Below, one piece after another: positions 44,358 to 56,304 of a stretch of DNA of 64,000 nt; position 1 is the stretch's first letter; each line of letters begins with the position of its first letter. Below the pieces are notes generated by a model that saw only the letters and a program-made list of their open reading frames with translations, made no database searches and had not been told where the DNA came from. Source of the DNA: Sphaerosporella brunnea (Eukaryota > Ascomycota > Pezizomycetes > Pezizales > Pyronemataceae); assembly GCA_008704415.1 (NCBI GenBank), contig VXIS01000094.1:1-64000 (forward strand), given 5' to 3'. The position numbers and the translations under genes are program-made.

Positions 44358-44557
44358 CTATCGCGTTGCCACCTGTGTCGTTTTTTCACCTATGTCGCGC
44401 TGAAAAGTACGCCGGCTGGCTCAGAAATACGCATGACAACGGGCGGCGTTGCGGGGTGGTGGTTGCGGCGCCAGAGCTGCCCGCGTATTTCTGAGCCAGC
44501 CAGCGTACTTTTCAGCGCGACATAGGTGAAAAAACGACACAGGTGGCAACGCGATAG
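44358..44557. mobile_element. 200 bp foldback MITE with TA target duplication
   Basis: Inverted arms of about 75 bp (CTATCGCGTTGCCACCTGTG at the left; the complement ends at 44557) differ at only one or two positions and flank a 50 bp loop. TA occurs on both sides (44356-44357 and 44558-44559), the duplication made by Tc1/mariner transposases. No coding capacity. Confidence 0.9.
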
Positions 44558-46831
44558 TACTAGTGGAATTCTTTTTCTTGGGGGGAAGGAGATTAGGGTG
44601 TTGCGAGGGGCCGCCAAAACCCTCCCCAAAACCTTAGATACAAAAGTCGCTGTTACATGTTAGGGAAGCGTAGCTTCTGCAAAACGTTTCCACCCGCCTG
44701 GAGGAGGTCGGCACAGCCGCTATACCTTAGGAAGTCCCCCTCCAAAATCTGGGGCTGGGGATCGACTTTTTGTTGTAAACAAACCAAATTTCATCGGTTG
44801 CACCAAATCGAGTTGCAGAATCCATTGGCTCCTAGTCCTTCGCGGGCGATGTTGGCTCAGTCACTAGGTTTCCCAGGACCCTAATTCCGTATGCTTGCAC
44901 AATCGTTTGATGGATTCTGTTGGCGCCGTCGCCGATCATCCTAGATCGGGCTGACTCCGGTACGCTTCTTGGCCACAGCCTCGCTGTGAATTGCATCGCA
45001 TATGCCTGGACGACAGACTTCTGATCGCGTAGAATAGGGGATTCGCGGCCCAGAATTGACAACCTCCATCCGCGCTGATACCCCTGTAGAATTGGACTTA
45101 TCGTGAGAGCCCCCCCACCAATCCGCCCAAACCACGAAGTGAAAATTCTTTAAACCCCCCCCTCCACCGGCCTGGGCCCCCCCACCACAAAGGAAGTCGT
45201 GAATTCCAGGGGATGCCTGAGGGCGACGAGGAAGCGTAGGATTTCGAAGATTGTGTACAACTGACAATGACGAAGATGAGCTTCTCACTGTAGGGCCACA
45301 GAATAGCGCTGTGCAAGGACAACTGTATCATCCGTTGGAGGCTTTGGTTTCCTGGTGCCTGCGCTCCCAACAGCTGTCAAATCGCTGGTGTAAGCACCCA
45401 TCTAATTCTGTGGATGGTTGTAGAATTTGCTCCTCAAGGCACTTTTTGCAATTCCCAGCCCGGCCGTCACCTCGGGTCCAAGGTCGGAAAAGGTGGCCGA
45501 CGGCGGGGTGGCACTAGTAGTAGTTTCCTTCCGAGGCTACCGTAGATTCGGTACTAAGGCAATGTGGCAAAGTCACTGCGCTCTGTGGAGAAGTCACTCA
45601 GCCTCATGGCAAAGTCACTTAGCCACATTTCCTTAGTACGGTATTGGATCGCGGACCAAAGGGCGGATAAGGACAGATAAAATCCCACCCAATCGAGCTC
45701 TCGTTCTCATAGGCGAGCCCATCGTTTTGCTGGTTGAAAAGCGAATTCGAGCGCAGTGTGACCAGTCCTGTCAACCCGACAAAGGTGGTGGTTGTGGTGT
45801 GTGACGGCGGAGATTAGGTGGGGCGGGCGAGTTCATCTGTTCTCGTGCGCGTCGAAGGAATGCATGGGGTGGTCTCATCATAGCCTTGAATACCTAGACA
45901 AAATCAGCGCTGCCGATGGCCTGCCCCCAAGTTCACTGGCTGTTTTCACTTGGCTGTAAATCCAGAAATTTCACCCTTTATCTTGGCCGCGGACGTTGGA
46001 ACACCGTCAGGGCTCGATCAAGGGTGAGAAAGATCGTTTGTTGGGATGTCTTCTGGTGGCGCTGGTCGTCGTGTAGGGCGTTGGAATTTCGGCAGACAAA
46101 TCTCGAGCCGAGTGATTGACGTGATGAGGATATCTGCATGAATTCGAACCGAATACACCATTCGTCCCCCGTGCATGAAATGCCCTTTGCGTGAAGCCAC
46201 GGCCAGCAAAGCAACAAAGGAGATAGGTGCACGTGTATATGCAATTCCAGTCTTGTCAAGCGAGTTATGCGCGGCGACGGAAAAAAAACACTTGAAAAGA
46301 AAGAAGAAGGAGTAAGCTTAAAATAATCGTGGAACCGCCAAATGCCCAAAATCGCATCTTCCCCTGCCGCTGCCGGGTGTTTGAACCACCTCGGAGGGCC
46401 GGGAAAGTATCTTCAAATACTCGCGTCGGACGAGATTTCACATTTGCCAGTTGCGAATGCAATGAGGATTATGCCAAGTCCCGTTCCATTATTGTCCCCC
46501 GCCGCCTTAACCACGAAAACATAGTTCATAGAGAGAAAAAAAACCCCCACAGAAGAACAAATCATCATTGGAGCAAGAAAACAACCACCGCATCAGCAGC
46601 CGCCAGAATGCAAACCATGTCCGACAATAAACAAGCAATTAAATAACGACGTCATAGGAATCCGAGAAAATATCAAAGAATCGGAAGTCGCCTGGATGTC
46701 GAACGATCAACCATAAAAAGTTAAAAGCAAAGTAGCAATCATCAAGTTAAAGAGACAAGGAAAAACAAAAAAAAAAAAAGGCTTTCTCCTCCATCCAATT
46801 CACCCATAGGTCCAGACCAATCAAGCATTTG
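44558..46831. other. No gene seen apart from an 89 bp MITE
   Basis: C-rich patches near 45120-45190 and short competing ORFs only. A foldback element at 45551-45639 is listed separately. Confidence 0.4.
45551..45639. mobile_element. 89 bp foldback MITE (GTACTAAGG ends)
   Basis: GTACTAAGGCAATGTGGCAA at the left is inverted at the right (GTACTAAGGAAATGTGGCTA as read on the other strand), about 21 of 23 positions matching. GTAC at both ends includes a TA pair that may be the target duplication. Confidence 0.75.
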
Positions 46832-47984
46832 TCACTCTGACTCGGGAAAGTCCAGCGTCAGCCGCATGTGAGGAATCGGGCGACGGTGACCCAGTTTCAT
46901 AGTAACCAGCGAGTGGGTGCCACGGGGAGTGCTAGTCACATCCATGGAGATGGAATCAATAGGCACGCCACGGCTGGCCGGAACGTCAGGTGCTTCCTCA
47001 GTTGATTCCCTAGACTCGCCGTCCATAATGATAGATTCCTCGGTGCATCCCTCATCGCCAGATTCGTCCTCCTCCGTGGCCATGCTGAGATCGCCGCCAG
47101 TCGTGGGAGCATCGAGGTATTCCTCATGGTCTTCGCAGTCATCGTCCCGCTGGTCGATGTACTGCTCATCCTCGCCGGCTGACATAATCTCAGAGCTCAG
47201 AAACATGGCATCGTCACTCTCCTCCTCAACCTCAGACTTGACGATGACCCGGTGCTTGCCCTTTCCCGAAACACCTCCCTTCTTTTGAGATCGGTCCTTG
47301 GGTGGGGTGATAGTGTACTTGCTGCCACTGCCGGCAAGGCTCACCATAGAGGTATCGGACTGGGAGACGGACTGACTTCGGAGGGAGCGCCTGGGTTCTG
47401 CAGCACTGGCAGTCAGCACCGAACACCACGATCACCCAAGAATAATATCCTGCCAACTGGCTGCTGGGCAGTCTTTCCCTTTCCCTTGCCCGTATCCTTG
47501 TGACGGATCGCAACATTCTTCATCGGCTTCGTCACGCCCTGCACTTCCTCATCCGGGGACGCCTCTTCCTGTATCGCTTTCTGACGGGGAGTCTTGCCGG
47601 GGCCACGGCGTTGGGGCGGTTCGGTGTTCTGCTCGGCGGGGCGGGAAACAGTCGATCCTGACTCCATCAGCTCCGGGCACCAGCGAACGTCCTCTGCCGG
47701 TTTCTTACCACCACGGGCCTTGCCGTTTCCCCTAGCCACAGGACCGGCGGGGGGCTCGATGGTCTGGCTGCGGGTGACTCGCCTAGCCGGCTGGGGGTTT
47801 GCTGAAATCGTCAGCAACGGTCGTAGGGACGGGAAAGGGCTGTACCTTCACCGGTAGCGGTGTCGGTTCTAGCGGTGGCCTGCCAAGTGTCAGCTATCGT
47901 CAACTCGCGTCCAGCGGGGGGCTGGAGACATGCCCGCTGCTGCTGCTCATCCGAAGGGCACGGAGTGGTTCTCAATCTAGCCAT
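46832..47984 (-). CDS. Acidic, disordered nuclear-type protein, three exons
   Basis: Exons 47984-47846, 47801-47436 and 47397-46832 fit in phase for 356 residues. Intron 1 is 44 bp (GTACAG...TTTCAG). Intron 2 is only 38 bp (GTGATC...CTGCAG), unusually short, so that junction is less certain. The N-terminal half is Pro/Arg/Lys-rich (ARRVTRSQTIEPPAGP, GPGKTPRQKA). The second half alternates basic (KDRSQKKGGVSGKGKHRV) and long acidic Ser-rich stretches (EEESDDAMF, DDDCEDHEE). No domain is recognised. Composition suggests a chromatin-associated or retroelement gag-like protein. It ends near a run of A bases at 46770. Confidence 0.5.
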
Positions 47985-48728
47985 GATGTCGAATGCGGAA
48001 AGCAAGCAGGAAATGAATATAGCGAGAGGTAAGGAAAGAAAAAAGAAGAGAAGAAGAAAAGAATGAACAACGCTGAAGGACGAGGCTTCGTGGGAGGGAA
48101 AGGGCAGCACGGTGCGGTGAAGAAGGAAAGAAGGAAAGAAGGAAAGAAGCAGTGGAAGATGCGCACGTGCCGCCGCTTCCTGCTCGCTCCGTCGCCACAC
48201 ACGTCCCTCGCGGCTCGCAAAACACTGGCCAGCCGAACGAGGAGCTGGCGGTGGAGTGGATACGGCGACGGGGATGGCCACTAGATTTTTGCTCGGAAAA
48301 TCACCAGAAAAATCGCAGAAATCGGGAGCGGTTGGAGTTGGGGGTAGGGGCTGGGATAGGGCTGGGTCCGGTTGGATTGCATCATCAATTTTCGTGGTGA
48401 AAATTCGGTATGTAGATTATCAAAACACAAGCAGTTTTGTAGACCTTTGCTCGCAAACAAAAGGAACTAACGGCAAACAAAAAAGAAAGAAAGACAAAGA
48501 AAAGACTGCGAACGGGCAAGGATTCCTGCCGCCACTTCAAGAGCACCAATGGCTCGTGCGCATGCGGACAGCATCTGATTTCTACCGTTGAGGTGCCGTC
48601 TCTCGTGAAGGGCCATCCAGCCTTCTCTCAGCCTGCCTTGTTGTCGCGAGTCCTGGGGCCAGCCTCGCCTAATCCAGCCTCGGCCCAAAACTGGGCGGGG
48701 TGAAATGACCGGAGCCACCCTCTTGGTA

Positions 48729-49258
48729 TCAGAGGGCTTCCTCAATATAAACGTTGACCATGCTCCGGGTTCGCGGGGCCACTAAGTGATCGACGCCAAC
48801 CACATTCCAATTCTGCCGTGCCTCGTCATCGGCCGCCATGTCTGCCGATTCTCCGGGACTTTCGTTTTCGGGTGGTGCAGCTTCCGGGGCCTCGACCCGC
48901 GGAAGCTGTAGGTTCTTGACGTGCAGACGGTCACTGTTCATGGCCGGTATCTGTCAACATATGCCCTTCCAATTACAAACTTTGCAGCTGGTGATCAATG
49001 CACGTACCTGCTCACTCAACGTTCAACCCCCGCAACTCCTTCGTAAGGTTTTCCATCGTAAGGTTTTCCATCGTTACAATCCAAGCACAAATAGCCTGCA
49101 GTGAGTCCACCCTCCTGTTTCTGCGTCTGCTTTCGCGCCTTCCGCTACTGCTTTTCCCCGTTTCTTCCCCGCCTTGGATTTGGTCATCTGGGGATCCGTA
49201 GTCGGAGAGGAGGACATTGGGCGTGGATTGGTTGGTGTTGACGGTATGGGCATGTCCG
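48729..49258 (-). pseudogene. Decayed gene of a multi-copy family
   Basis: Minus-strand pieces in order: MPIPSTPTNPRPMSSSPTTD (from 49258) with QMTKSKAGKKRGKAVAEG, then in another frame DSLQAICAWIVTMENLTMEN with KELRGLNV, then an apparent intron (GTACGTG...TTGACAG), then MNSDRLHVKNLQLPRVEAPE ... WNVVGVDHLVAPRTRSMVNV ending TGA at 48729-48731. The basic start and short acidic tail resemble fungal gag or accessory ORFs. A 15 bp unit encoding MENLT is doubled. The sequence upstream of its start is dispersed repeat family R, which again precedes a similar ATG (MPTPSIPATAAVE) at 32640. At least one frame change makes it non-functional as read. Confidence 0.4.
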
Positions 49259-49385
49259 AGTTTGGAGTCAGAACCGGAATCCAGGCTCTCCTGCGCAGGC
49301 GCATACGCGTGGGCATGTGCACCGGCGATCCACCAGTCGGCCCGAGGAGGTGATGATCATGGCCATCGCGAGAGTTGAAGATGCC
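49215..49385 (-). repeat. Dispersed repeat family R, copy 3
   Basis: Inverted relative of 32480-32700, about 75% identical by eye across GCCTGGATTCCGGTTCTGAC and the following CCGTCAACACCAACC. Confidence 0.6.
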
Positions 49386-52300
49386 GCCGAAGAACAGGAG
49401 CCTGCGGCGGGTATTGCTTTCTCCGAAACTGCCGGTAAACGACCCCACCTACTGCTCCCTCCCTACCCAATCGCCCGGGTGCCCCGCTGCCCACTGTCAC
49501 CATGCGGTACAGGCACCTCGCCGGTATGCGTGCACCGGTGTTGCCTTGGCCAAGTCGCACGATGACGATTTGCAGTCAGAAGAACGGACTGCACGGATCC
49601 CGGTTTCAAATGGCGTGGGGAGCACTCTGGTCGACCAAGAATACTCATCGGGTTCGATTCCAAGTCTGCCGCCGTGTGGGTGTCCATGGAGGTTGATGCA
49701 GTCAATGGGAAAGCCACAGGTCTTGACGTGGAATTTTCCTGACTCTCCGCGCTGACTAAGCGAGGGCGCCATCCAGTTTGCAATCCATCTTCCTCTCCAC
49801 TCTTCATCTGACGCGTCGCGTTGAGCTCCGATCAGCACGACCCTCTTCGAATCCACCGCCAATGCGCGCCCAATCCACCCGTCCTGTCGGTCTTTCGCAC
49901 CGGCCTCGCTCGCCTCCACCGCTGCCAACATCACCGGGTCGATTCACCTGCCATCCGCACTGCCTTATCCGCATTCAAACACCACGGTGTCCGTCAGCGA
50001 CAATCCACACCATCCCCCCCTCTGCCGAACTCAGCCCGCCATTTGCGTTATCACGGTGGATGGGTTGTTGTTGCCCAAGCGACGACGCGCCGAACAGGTT
50101 TTCCTCTTCCTTCGTGTCTGCGCCCTCGAATATCGACCGTCACGTGCTCATACCGTCGCCGTTTTGCTCATCGCTTGCCTCCTTCTCCGGGCACTCCATA
50201 AACGTGCTCGTTTTGACGTCGTCCTCTTACACCCTCCACCGTCACCGCTGCCCCGCACTTAAAACACTTTCCATCACCATCGATCGCTTGCCGACTCCGC
50301 CCACTCTGTATTTCGAAGCCGCTGCACGCTAGACAATCACTCGATGCGAGGATACGGTCGAATACTGGATCCAGGGGCCAATCGACAAAGCCTAGTTGGC
50401 GATGTTAGGGAACCCTTCCGCCATTACGTCGTCGCCTAACCTAACGTCCCGTCTCATCCGATGCCACCGGACCGGCAATGACCCGATTCGACCTTGGCCG
50501 CTCTCGCGCCTATAATCCGAAATGCCAGCGAGCGTACGTCTACATTTCTTCGATGAGGCTGCATACCTTTTAGAGCTATTGAATGATATCAGCAGCCGAG
50601 AGATGTGCGGTCTGAGGCTTCCAGGACAGGAAGGAACCCGGTGAATGCCGGCTCGTCAGATAGTATGGTGATTGTCCCTGCGTCCATCTTCTTATTTCTG
50701 TTTCATCGGGATAAGGTGGTGCTAACTGGGATCCGCGCTTCTCACCAGCGGTCGAAGCGGCTCGACATGACAATGATTCGTTGAAAGCCTCTGCTACCTT
50801 ACTCCGAATGTCCCCGATCTCGAAACGGTGCAGCAGACCCAAGAAACACCCACCATCAAAGTTTGCCTGCCGTTCGGTGGCCGCCTTGGGCTTTCCCTGT
50901 CACCCGGCAATCCACGCCTTCCTTTGCCGCGGTCGAGTCCGTCACGGGTGTGTACATTTGCGCGTTCCGTCGCTCCCTAGGACGCTCCTCGATGCGTCGT
51001 TCCCTTGTTGCCTACAGCCTGGGTTCGCATAGTCACGTCACGAGTGGAGCTTTTGGCAAGGCAGGTAGAGTTTTGCGGCGCCGCCTTTCGGATTGGACAG
51101 ACCTCCACTAATGCTGATCCGCCTTGACAAACGATAGCATTCTCATGCATTGTATTCCCTATCCAACACCGCGCAAAACTTCACCACGAAGTACCGCCAG
51201 ACTTCTACACATCCTTTCCTGGTCGCAGCATGAGGGGCAGATGTGTTAAGCTGGTGGAGGAGTAAAGGCGGGAAGGACAGAAGATTCCAGCGCTGCATGT
51301 CTATCGTGTTCGCATCCACCCACACAATCTCTGTCCATCGGGGTGGAATCTCAGGATACCACCACCGCCAGCACCGGGCACCGGAGCACTCACTCCGCCG
51401 CCTTTGAGTGCTTACGGTCGAAAAGTCAGGTTCCCTGACACGCATGCTTCTTCCATCATGGTATGCTGGTGTTGGAAACACTCTTTACCGATGTCACTGT
51501 AGCCTCAGCCACGACCCCACAGATATCACGACGTTGGAAAGAATGTGTGATTTTTTGGGTAAGCTATGCCGGTCCAATTCACCCGCAGCAGAATCTGATG
51601 CAAGTGGTGTAGGCCGTTTTCTATCGGTGCGCAAAGCTGCAGATCGTCTACCTCGGACAACTCACTTCAGTTTGCTTTGCGAGAGCAGTTCCCTCCAGTG
51701 ACAGTGGTAATTCACGCTTCCAATATCTGTTGTCCGCATTTCACGCAACCCCTGCAGCATCGATTTTGTTGTCCAGATTTCCCGCCTCGTCTTTGACAGC
51801 TGCTGCTGCCTCATGCCAGTGCCCACCTACACCCGTCCGGTACCCCATCCCGCGAACGCGGACCTTCGAAACACCATCTCATCCACTCTGTTTCCCGCGG
51901 CAGCTAGATCAAGCCTAAACGCCGGCGAACTTCTTTCAGTCAGGAAAATCGTGACTTCAGGGATATGTTCTAGTGCCGGGGAAGAAATCTTTTCTAGTGC
52001 CAGGGAAGAGCAAGCAGGCGTCCTTATGAAGGGCACGTTTGGTGTCTATGTCAGTCATGAAGGTCTGTTCTCACGTTGTCTGTTCAAGACGGGTTTTAAA
52101 TCGAAGGCTAACGGGGTTGGGCCGCACAGAAAACGGATGTCCGATGCCGGTAACAAGTGCCGACTCCGTGCAGCCGCATAATAAGCCCCCGGCGGCTTCG
52201 ACGTCGCGGCATCGATCGTGGATGCCTTGGACAAGTTCGGATTACGCATCGACAAAGATGTGTTCTATCCTGCCGAGCAGATATCCCGGCGACCGCCAGG

Positions 52301-53306
52301 CCGGCCGGCCGAGCAGACGATGCACCAAATACGCATCAAAACCTAACACAACCACTCACGGTCGGGCTCAAAGTTGGAGATCTACCGTAGAGAATCTTCT
52401 CGGATGTATTCCCAGATTTTTAGAGAAATTAGAGGTCATCAACACCACAAACGAGCCCGGTATTGCACACGGCAGGGAGCCACACCTCGAAACTGTGGAC
52501 ATCACAGTTCCAAAATCACCCAAACTGGCCTTATATGATAAGCTTATTCGCCTGGCTTTTCACACGACTCTCCGTTGCTTGGAGTTGGAGTTATTGGTGA
52601 AAATCAATTGTTGTTTGGTCGACTGGCCGGCCTGGCGGTCGCTGGAACAATATGGTCGGCAGGATAGAACAGATGCAAGCACTGCGGAGGCCCTCGTTCC
52701 CCATTTGGGGGTGCAACACAATTGGGAATGCTCTGGGTGGAGGAATCGGAGTCGATAGCCATGGCTACCGCGAAGACTGGTCTCTGGGGGAGGTCTCAGC
52801 AGGAGATGGCGGATCCGGTCAATGGTTGTCAGAGAGTGCGTTGTTCGGTCTCCTAGAGAGGCATGGAATTTATCTGGATCCGTGCCCCTTGTCAACCGAG
52901 CAAAAAGTCTACCACGAGATCGGACTTCGCAACGTCTGGCTACGAACGGGATCAGTGTTGTCTACTTCCTCACACGTGGACGTGTCAATTTGATCTTCAG
53001 CGGCCAACACCGACCTCGCTTGGAAACAGGCCTACTTGTGGTATCCAGTCACAGGCTATTTGCTACTCTGGTATGTCCCTTTGCTACTCACCAAGGGCGG
53101 CGCGGCATTTACTTATTCAGCACAGAGCATGACGGTCCCTATATATGCTTCGTATTTCGGGAAAGCGACGAGCCTGGCCCAATGGGATCGGTCGTTCATT
53201 TTTTCAGGGCAGTGGTGATGGAGTGTTTGGAGAATTCAACCCGTGTGCATATAGGATTACGTCTTGGATGCTAAAGGAGAGAGAGGCATGCGCAACATTT
53301 CGATTG

Positions 53307-53307
<1 letters not shown>
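49386..53307. other. No recognised gene; several protein-like fragments
   Basis: Fragments with natural-looking composition but no family or start: plus strand 52184-52348 (GGFDVAASIVDALDKFGLRI, then DKDVFYPAEQISRRPPGRPA); minus strand 51481-51143 (WWYPEIPPRWTEIVWVDANT); plus strand 53036-53218 (MWYPVTGYLLLWYVPLLLTK, hydrophobic). They lie in different frames and cannot be joined into one gene. Probably decayed coding sequence. Confidence 0.35.
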
Positions 53308-53363
<56 letters not shown>

Positions 53364-53737
53364 GCTGTATGATGATATAGAACATGGTGATGGTGGGGGG
53401 GCGTAGTAGGCGCCTACAAAATGGATTGGGTGATCCGTCGTCATCGTCTGAGGCGCAGTGGGAGCAGGAGAGAGGAGGAGGAGTGGCCCGGCCCTGGAGG
53501 CCATGGCTTTTCCATGTTACGGGCTTTTTTTTTTTTTTTTTTTTTTTTTATTTTTAATTTCTTTTATCTTTTTGTTTGATGCTTTTGGTATTTCGGGGTG
53601 GCCGCAGTTGACCTATGAGATAGCATCAATAAGATAAGAGGGGCAGACAGGAGAAGGGATGGGACGAGTAAGAGGTCTGTAAAACTTGGTTGCAAACAAA
53701 AAAAAAAAAAAAAGCGGATCGGATCTGTCGATTTCAT

Positions 53738-53777
<40 letters not shown>
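53308..53777 (+). repeat. Cluster of four long homopolymer tracts
   Basis: T55 at 53308-53362, T25 at 53525-53549, A16 at 53698-53713 and A38 at 53740-53777. The T tracts all precede the A tracts, so the outer pair could form a 38 bp A:T stem. Confidence 0.95.
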
Positions 53778-53780
<3 letters not shown>

Positions 53781-54489
53781 GAGAAAACCCAGCAAGCGAC
53801 AGCGCGGAAGATAAAGAGCTCTGGTGAAATCTCCGTGCTGTCACGTAAGGATGCGAGCGTTGTAAAAGGCTTGGATCGTAAACGGTGGAGATTGCAAAAG
53901 GAGTGATGGTCTTTAGGCGGCGGCTTTTTATGTCAACAAATTGGGCCACAACACCGCCTCACGGAGAGTAGGGATCGGTAAAGGGTGGACCCAGATCGAA
54001 ACAAAGCGTAAAGCTTTTGGGATCGCTGAAACAAACGGCCACCGGGGGGCTCACCGAAGCGTGCGGCCGGGGATCGCAAAAGAGTCTGAACCCTCGGCAG
54101 CTGGTCGTACCTAGAAGCCTGACACTTGTCCGCCTGTTGTAGTGAACATACGATTCTCGATCATATCGCGTTTGTTATTGCCTGTGAAGGCGAAGCTCCA
54201 GACCTCGCATCATCGGCCGGCGTCTAGAAGTGATGATGGATTGCGGGGGCGGCGGATCCGCACTTATACAAGGTTTGTGACGATCGATCTCTTATATCGT
54301 GTATTGGAATCGATGTGGAATGTGAGGTGGAACAGCTTGACACACTCCAAAGCCTGAGCATTGCCGACTGCGCTGCAACTTGAAGCAGCTTTGTGGGAAC
54401 GAAGTGTAGGCAACGGATAAGCATGCGATAGTGGGATGAAGCTGATTGTCGGTTGCACACGGACCACCAGCCCAAACTCTGACGCTCTC

Positions 54490-55398
54490 TCACCGTTCTG
54501 AAGTCGCGGGGTTTGCGAGGGGATATGGTAGGTGGGTTGGGGGGGGGGGGGTGCATCGGCGATGGGGGGCTTGATCAGGAGGAAGTGGGGGGTGGTGACG
54601 ATGAAGTAAGGCGGAGGTTTGAGTCCACTGGCAGGTTGTGGCGGTAGATCTGTGAGAGGGGGGCAAGGAAAAACGCACCAGCCGGCGGACCCTTTTGCGA
54701 TCTTTGATATTTGCCAAGTCGAGATTGGGGGAGAGGGGGAATAGAAGCGGCGGAACTGATGCTGGGTTCGCTGGGTTCCAAGGGCGGATTGCCACCCAAC
54801 AAGTGGTGCCGTTACCATGGCAGGCCAGGCATTTCATGCGGTTGGGCCCGCCCGAGCCATACCGCGGAGGACTCGCGATCGCTATTGTGGCGGAGGCGAC
54901 ATCGAAGCGCTCGCCCTCGACAGAGCCGACGGGGTGATCTTCCCCTCAACCCCCTCACGCGGATCTGTGTAGGGCCACGACGCGAGAAGATGATGTGCGG
55001 ATGCATTTCCGTTGCGGCCCTCCAACAGATTCCTGATACTTCGTGGCGTGTGGTGTGTCCCTAGGTTCGTTTCCTGTGCCGTGGCCGTTTGCATAGGTCG
55101 GCAACGATGGGGAAGAATGTAGCAACTCGCAGCTGAGGTTCCGTGCGATCTTCGTTCCGAGGAAGCGGTCCGAAGGCACCGCGAAAACGTAGTCGAGCGA
55201 GCATGCGCTGAACCGCGGCGGGCACCAAAGGGGGCGCGACGTCCCATTCGTGTACACCGTGGGCGGGGGGGTAGGATGTAGAAAGCTGAAGCCGGTGGTC
55301 GAGGCAGATCTGGGGAAGGTAGGCTTGCCGCGTTTTGTTTTGTCGGTCGGTCTTTCCACAGGAGTTGGCGGTAGAGGAAGCGGCGCTTGATCGCTCAT
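54490..55398 (-). CDS. Hypothetical Pro-rich protein, gene structure uncertain
   Basis: A minus frame from 55398 begins MSDQAPLPLPPTPVERPTDK and continues through SLDYVFAVPSDRFLGTKIAR to about 54955. A second segment on the same strand (54861-54490) has MKCLACHGNGTTCWVAIRPW, a cysteine cluster (CxxCH...C) that could bind zinc. The junction between them is not resolved. Pro-rich N-terminus plus a small zinc site is common among fungal retroelement gag proteins and transcription-factor-like proteins. No firm family. Confidence 0.3.
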
Positions 55399-55811
55399 TG
55401 ACGAGTTGGTGCTTCGCTTAGGAGGGAGCCAGCGGTGGCGGTATTCTTTTGCGGCGACGTGCGAGAACTAGCGTAACGAGTGACTCCCCCGTCTTGCTGC
55501 TGTGGTGTCGCGTCAAAGCTGCTCGAAGGAGGGTGCGTGCAAACGAATGCGAGCCCTTGGGAATCTGGTGGCCAGCTGAAAAGCGATGGAGGTATGTATG
55601 TGTAGTGACCGGCGACCCAGCACCAACTACGCGATAGCATGTCCCGGAACTGGAGTGCCCGCCATCCAGTCAGGATAGCGCGACAGGGGGGGGTAAGGCC
55701 TCACACAACCCCCCAACGCCGACCCTTATTCCTCCACAAAGAATAAAAAAGAATTTATTTAACGAGCGTCAGGTGAAAGAGCGGCATGTGTTCCATGGTT
55801 CACGTTGAGAT

Positions 55812-56228
55812 TAGTGGTACTCAAGGTAGGCTGAAAAGGCCGGCTGGCTGGAAATCAGGTCACGTTGAGTGGGTTCTATTGGCCGCAGGCCACGTGAGTT
55901 TTTCAGCCAGATTTTTCCATCCAGCTCCGAAAAATCAGGCTTGCTGGGCAACAAAGAGATCAGATGACAATATTTTCACGTGACCACACGCTTTACTCAG
56001 CGAAATTTACTCCGCCCTACAGCCCACGCTTTCCATACGGCGCGCAAGTTTTGATTTCGTCACAGCCTGGTGGCATGACCGCGACGTCACCCAGCCAGCC
56101 AAGCCAGCCAGCACGTTTGCACAAAAGGTCGCTCAGAGTCTGCAGCCAGGCTGGAGCCTCCTATTGGATCTTTTGCGGCAGTCGATTTCCAGCCAGCCGG
56201 CCTTTTCAGCCTACCTTGAGTACCACTA
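55812..56228. mobile_element. 417 bp MITE with 45 bp perfect inverted repeats
   Basis: TAGTGGTACTCAAGGTAGGC at 55812 is inverted exactly at 56228, the match running 45 bp to GGCTGGCTGGAAATC. TA sits at both outer edges, fitting a TA target duplication. The centre has further CAGCC repeats. No coding capacity. Confidence 0.9.
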
Positions 56229-56304
56229 TTTTGTGGTTGGAGGGGGTGGGGGTAGGGATGCTGGACTAGCGTGTTTCAGTAATGTAATGTCACGTAACGT
56301 CACG

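Noticed and set aside
48723..48736. TGGTATCAGAGGG resembling an LTR-retrotransposon primer binding site
   Set aside because: No LTR end (CA) precedes it and no second LTR was found; it overlaps the end of a minus-strand frame.
49778..50332. 184-codon plus-strand ORF rich in Pro, Ser and Arg
   Set aside because: C-rich low-complexity translation, long frames on the opposite strand as well, no domain.
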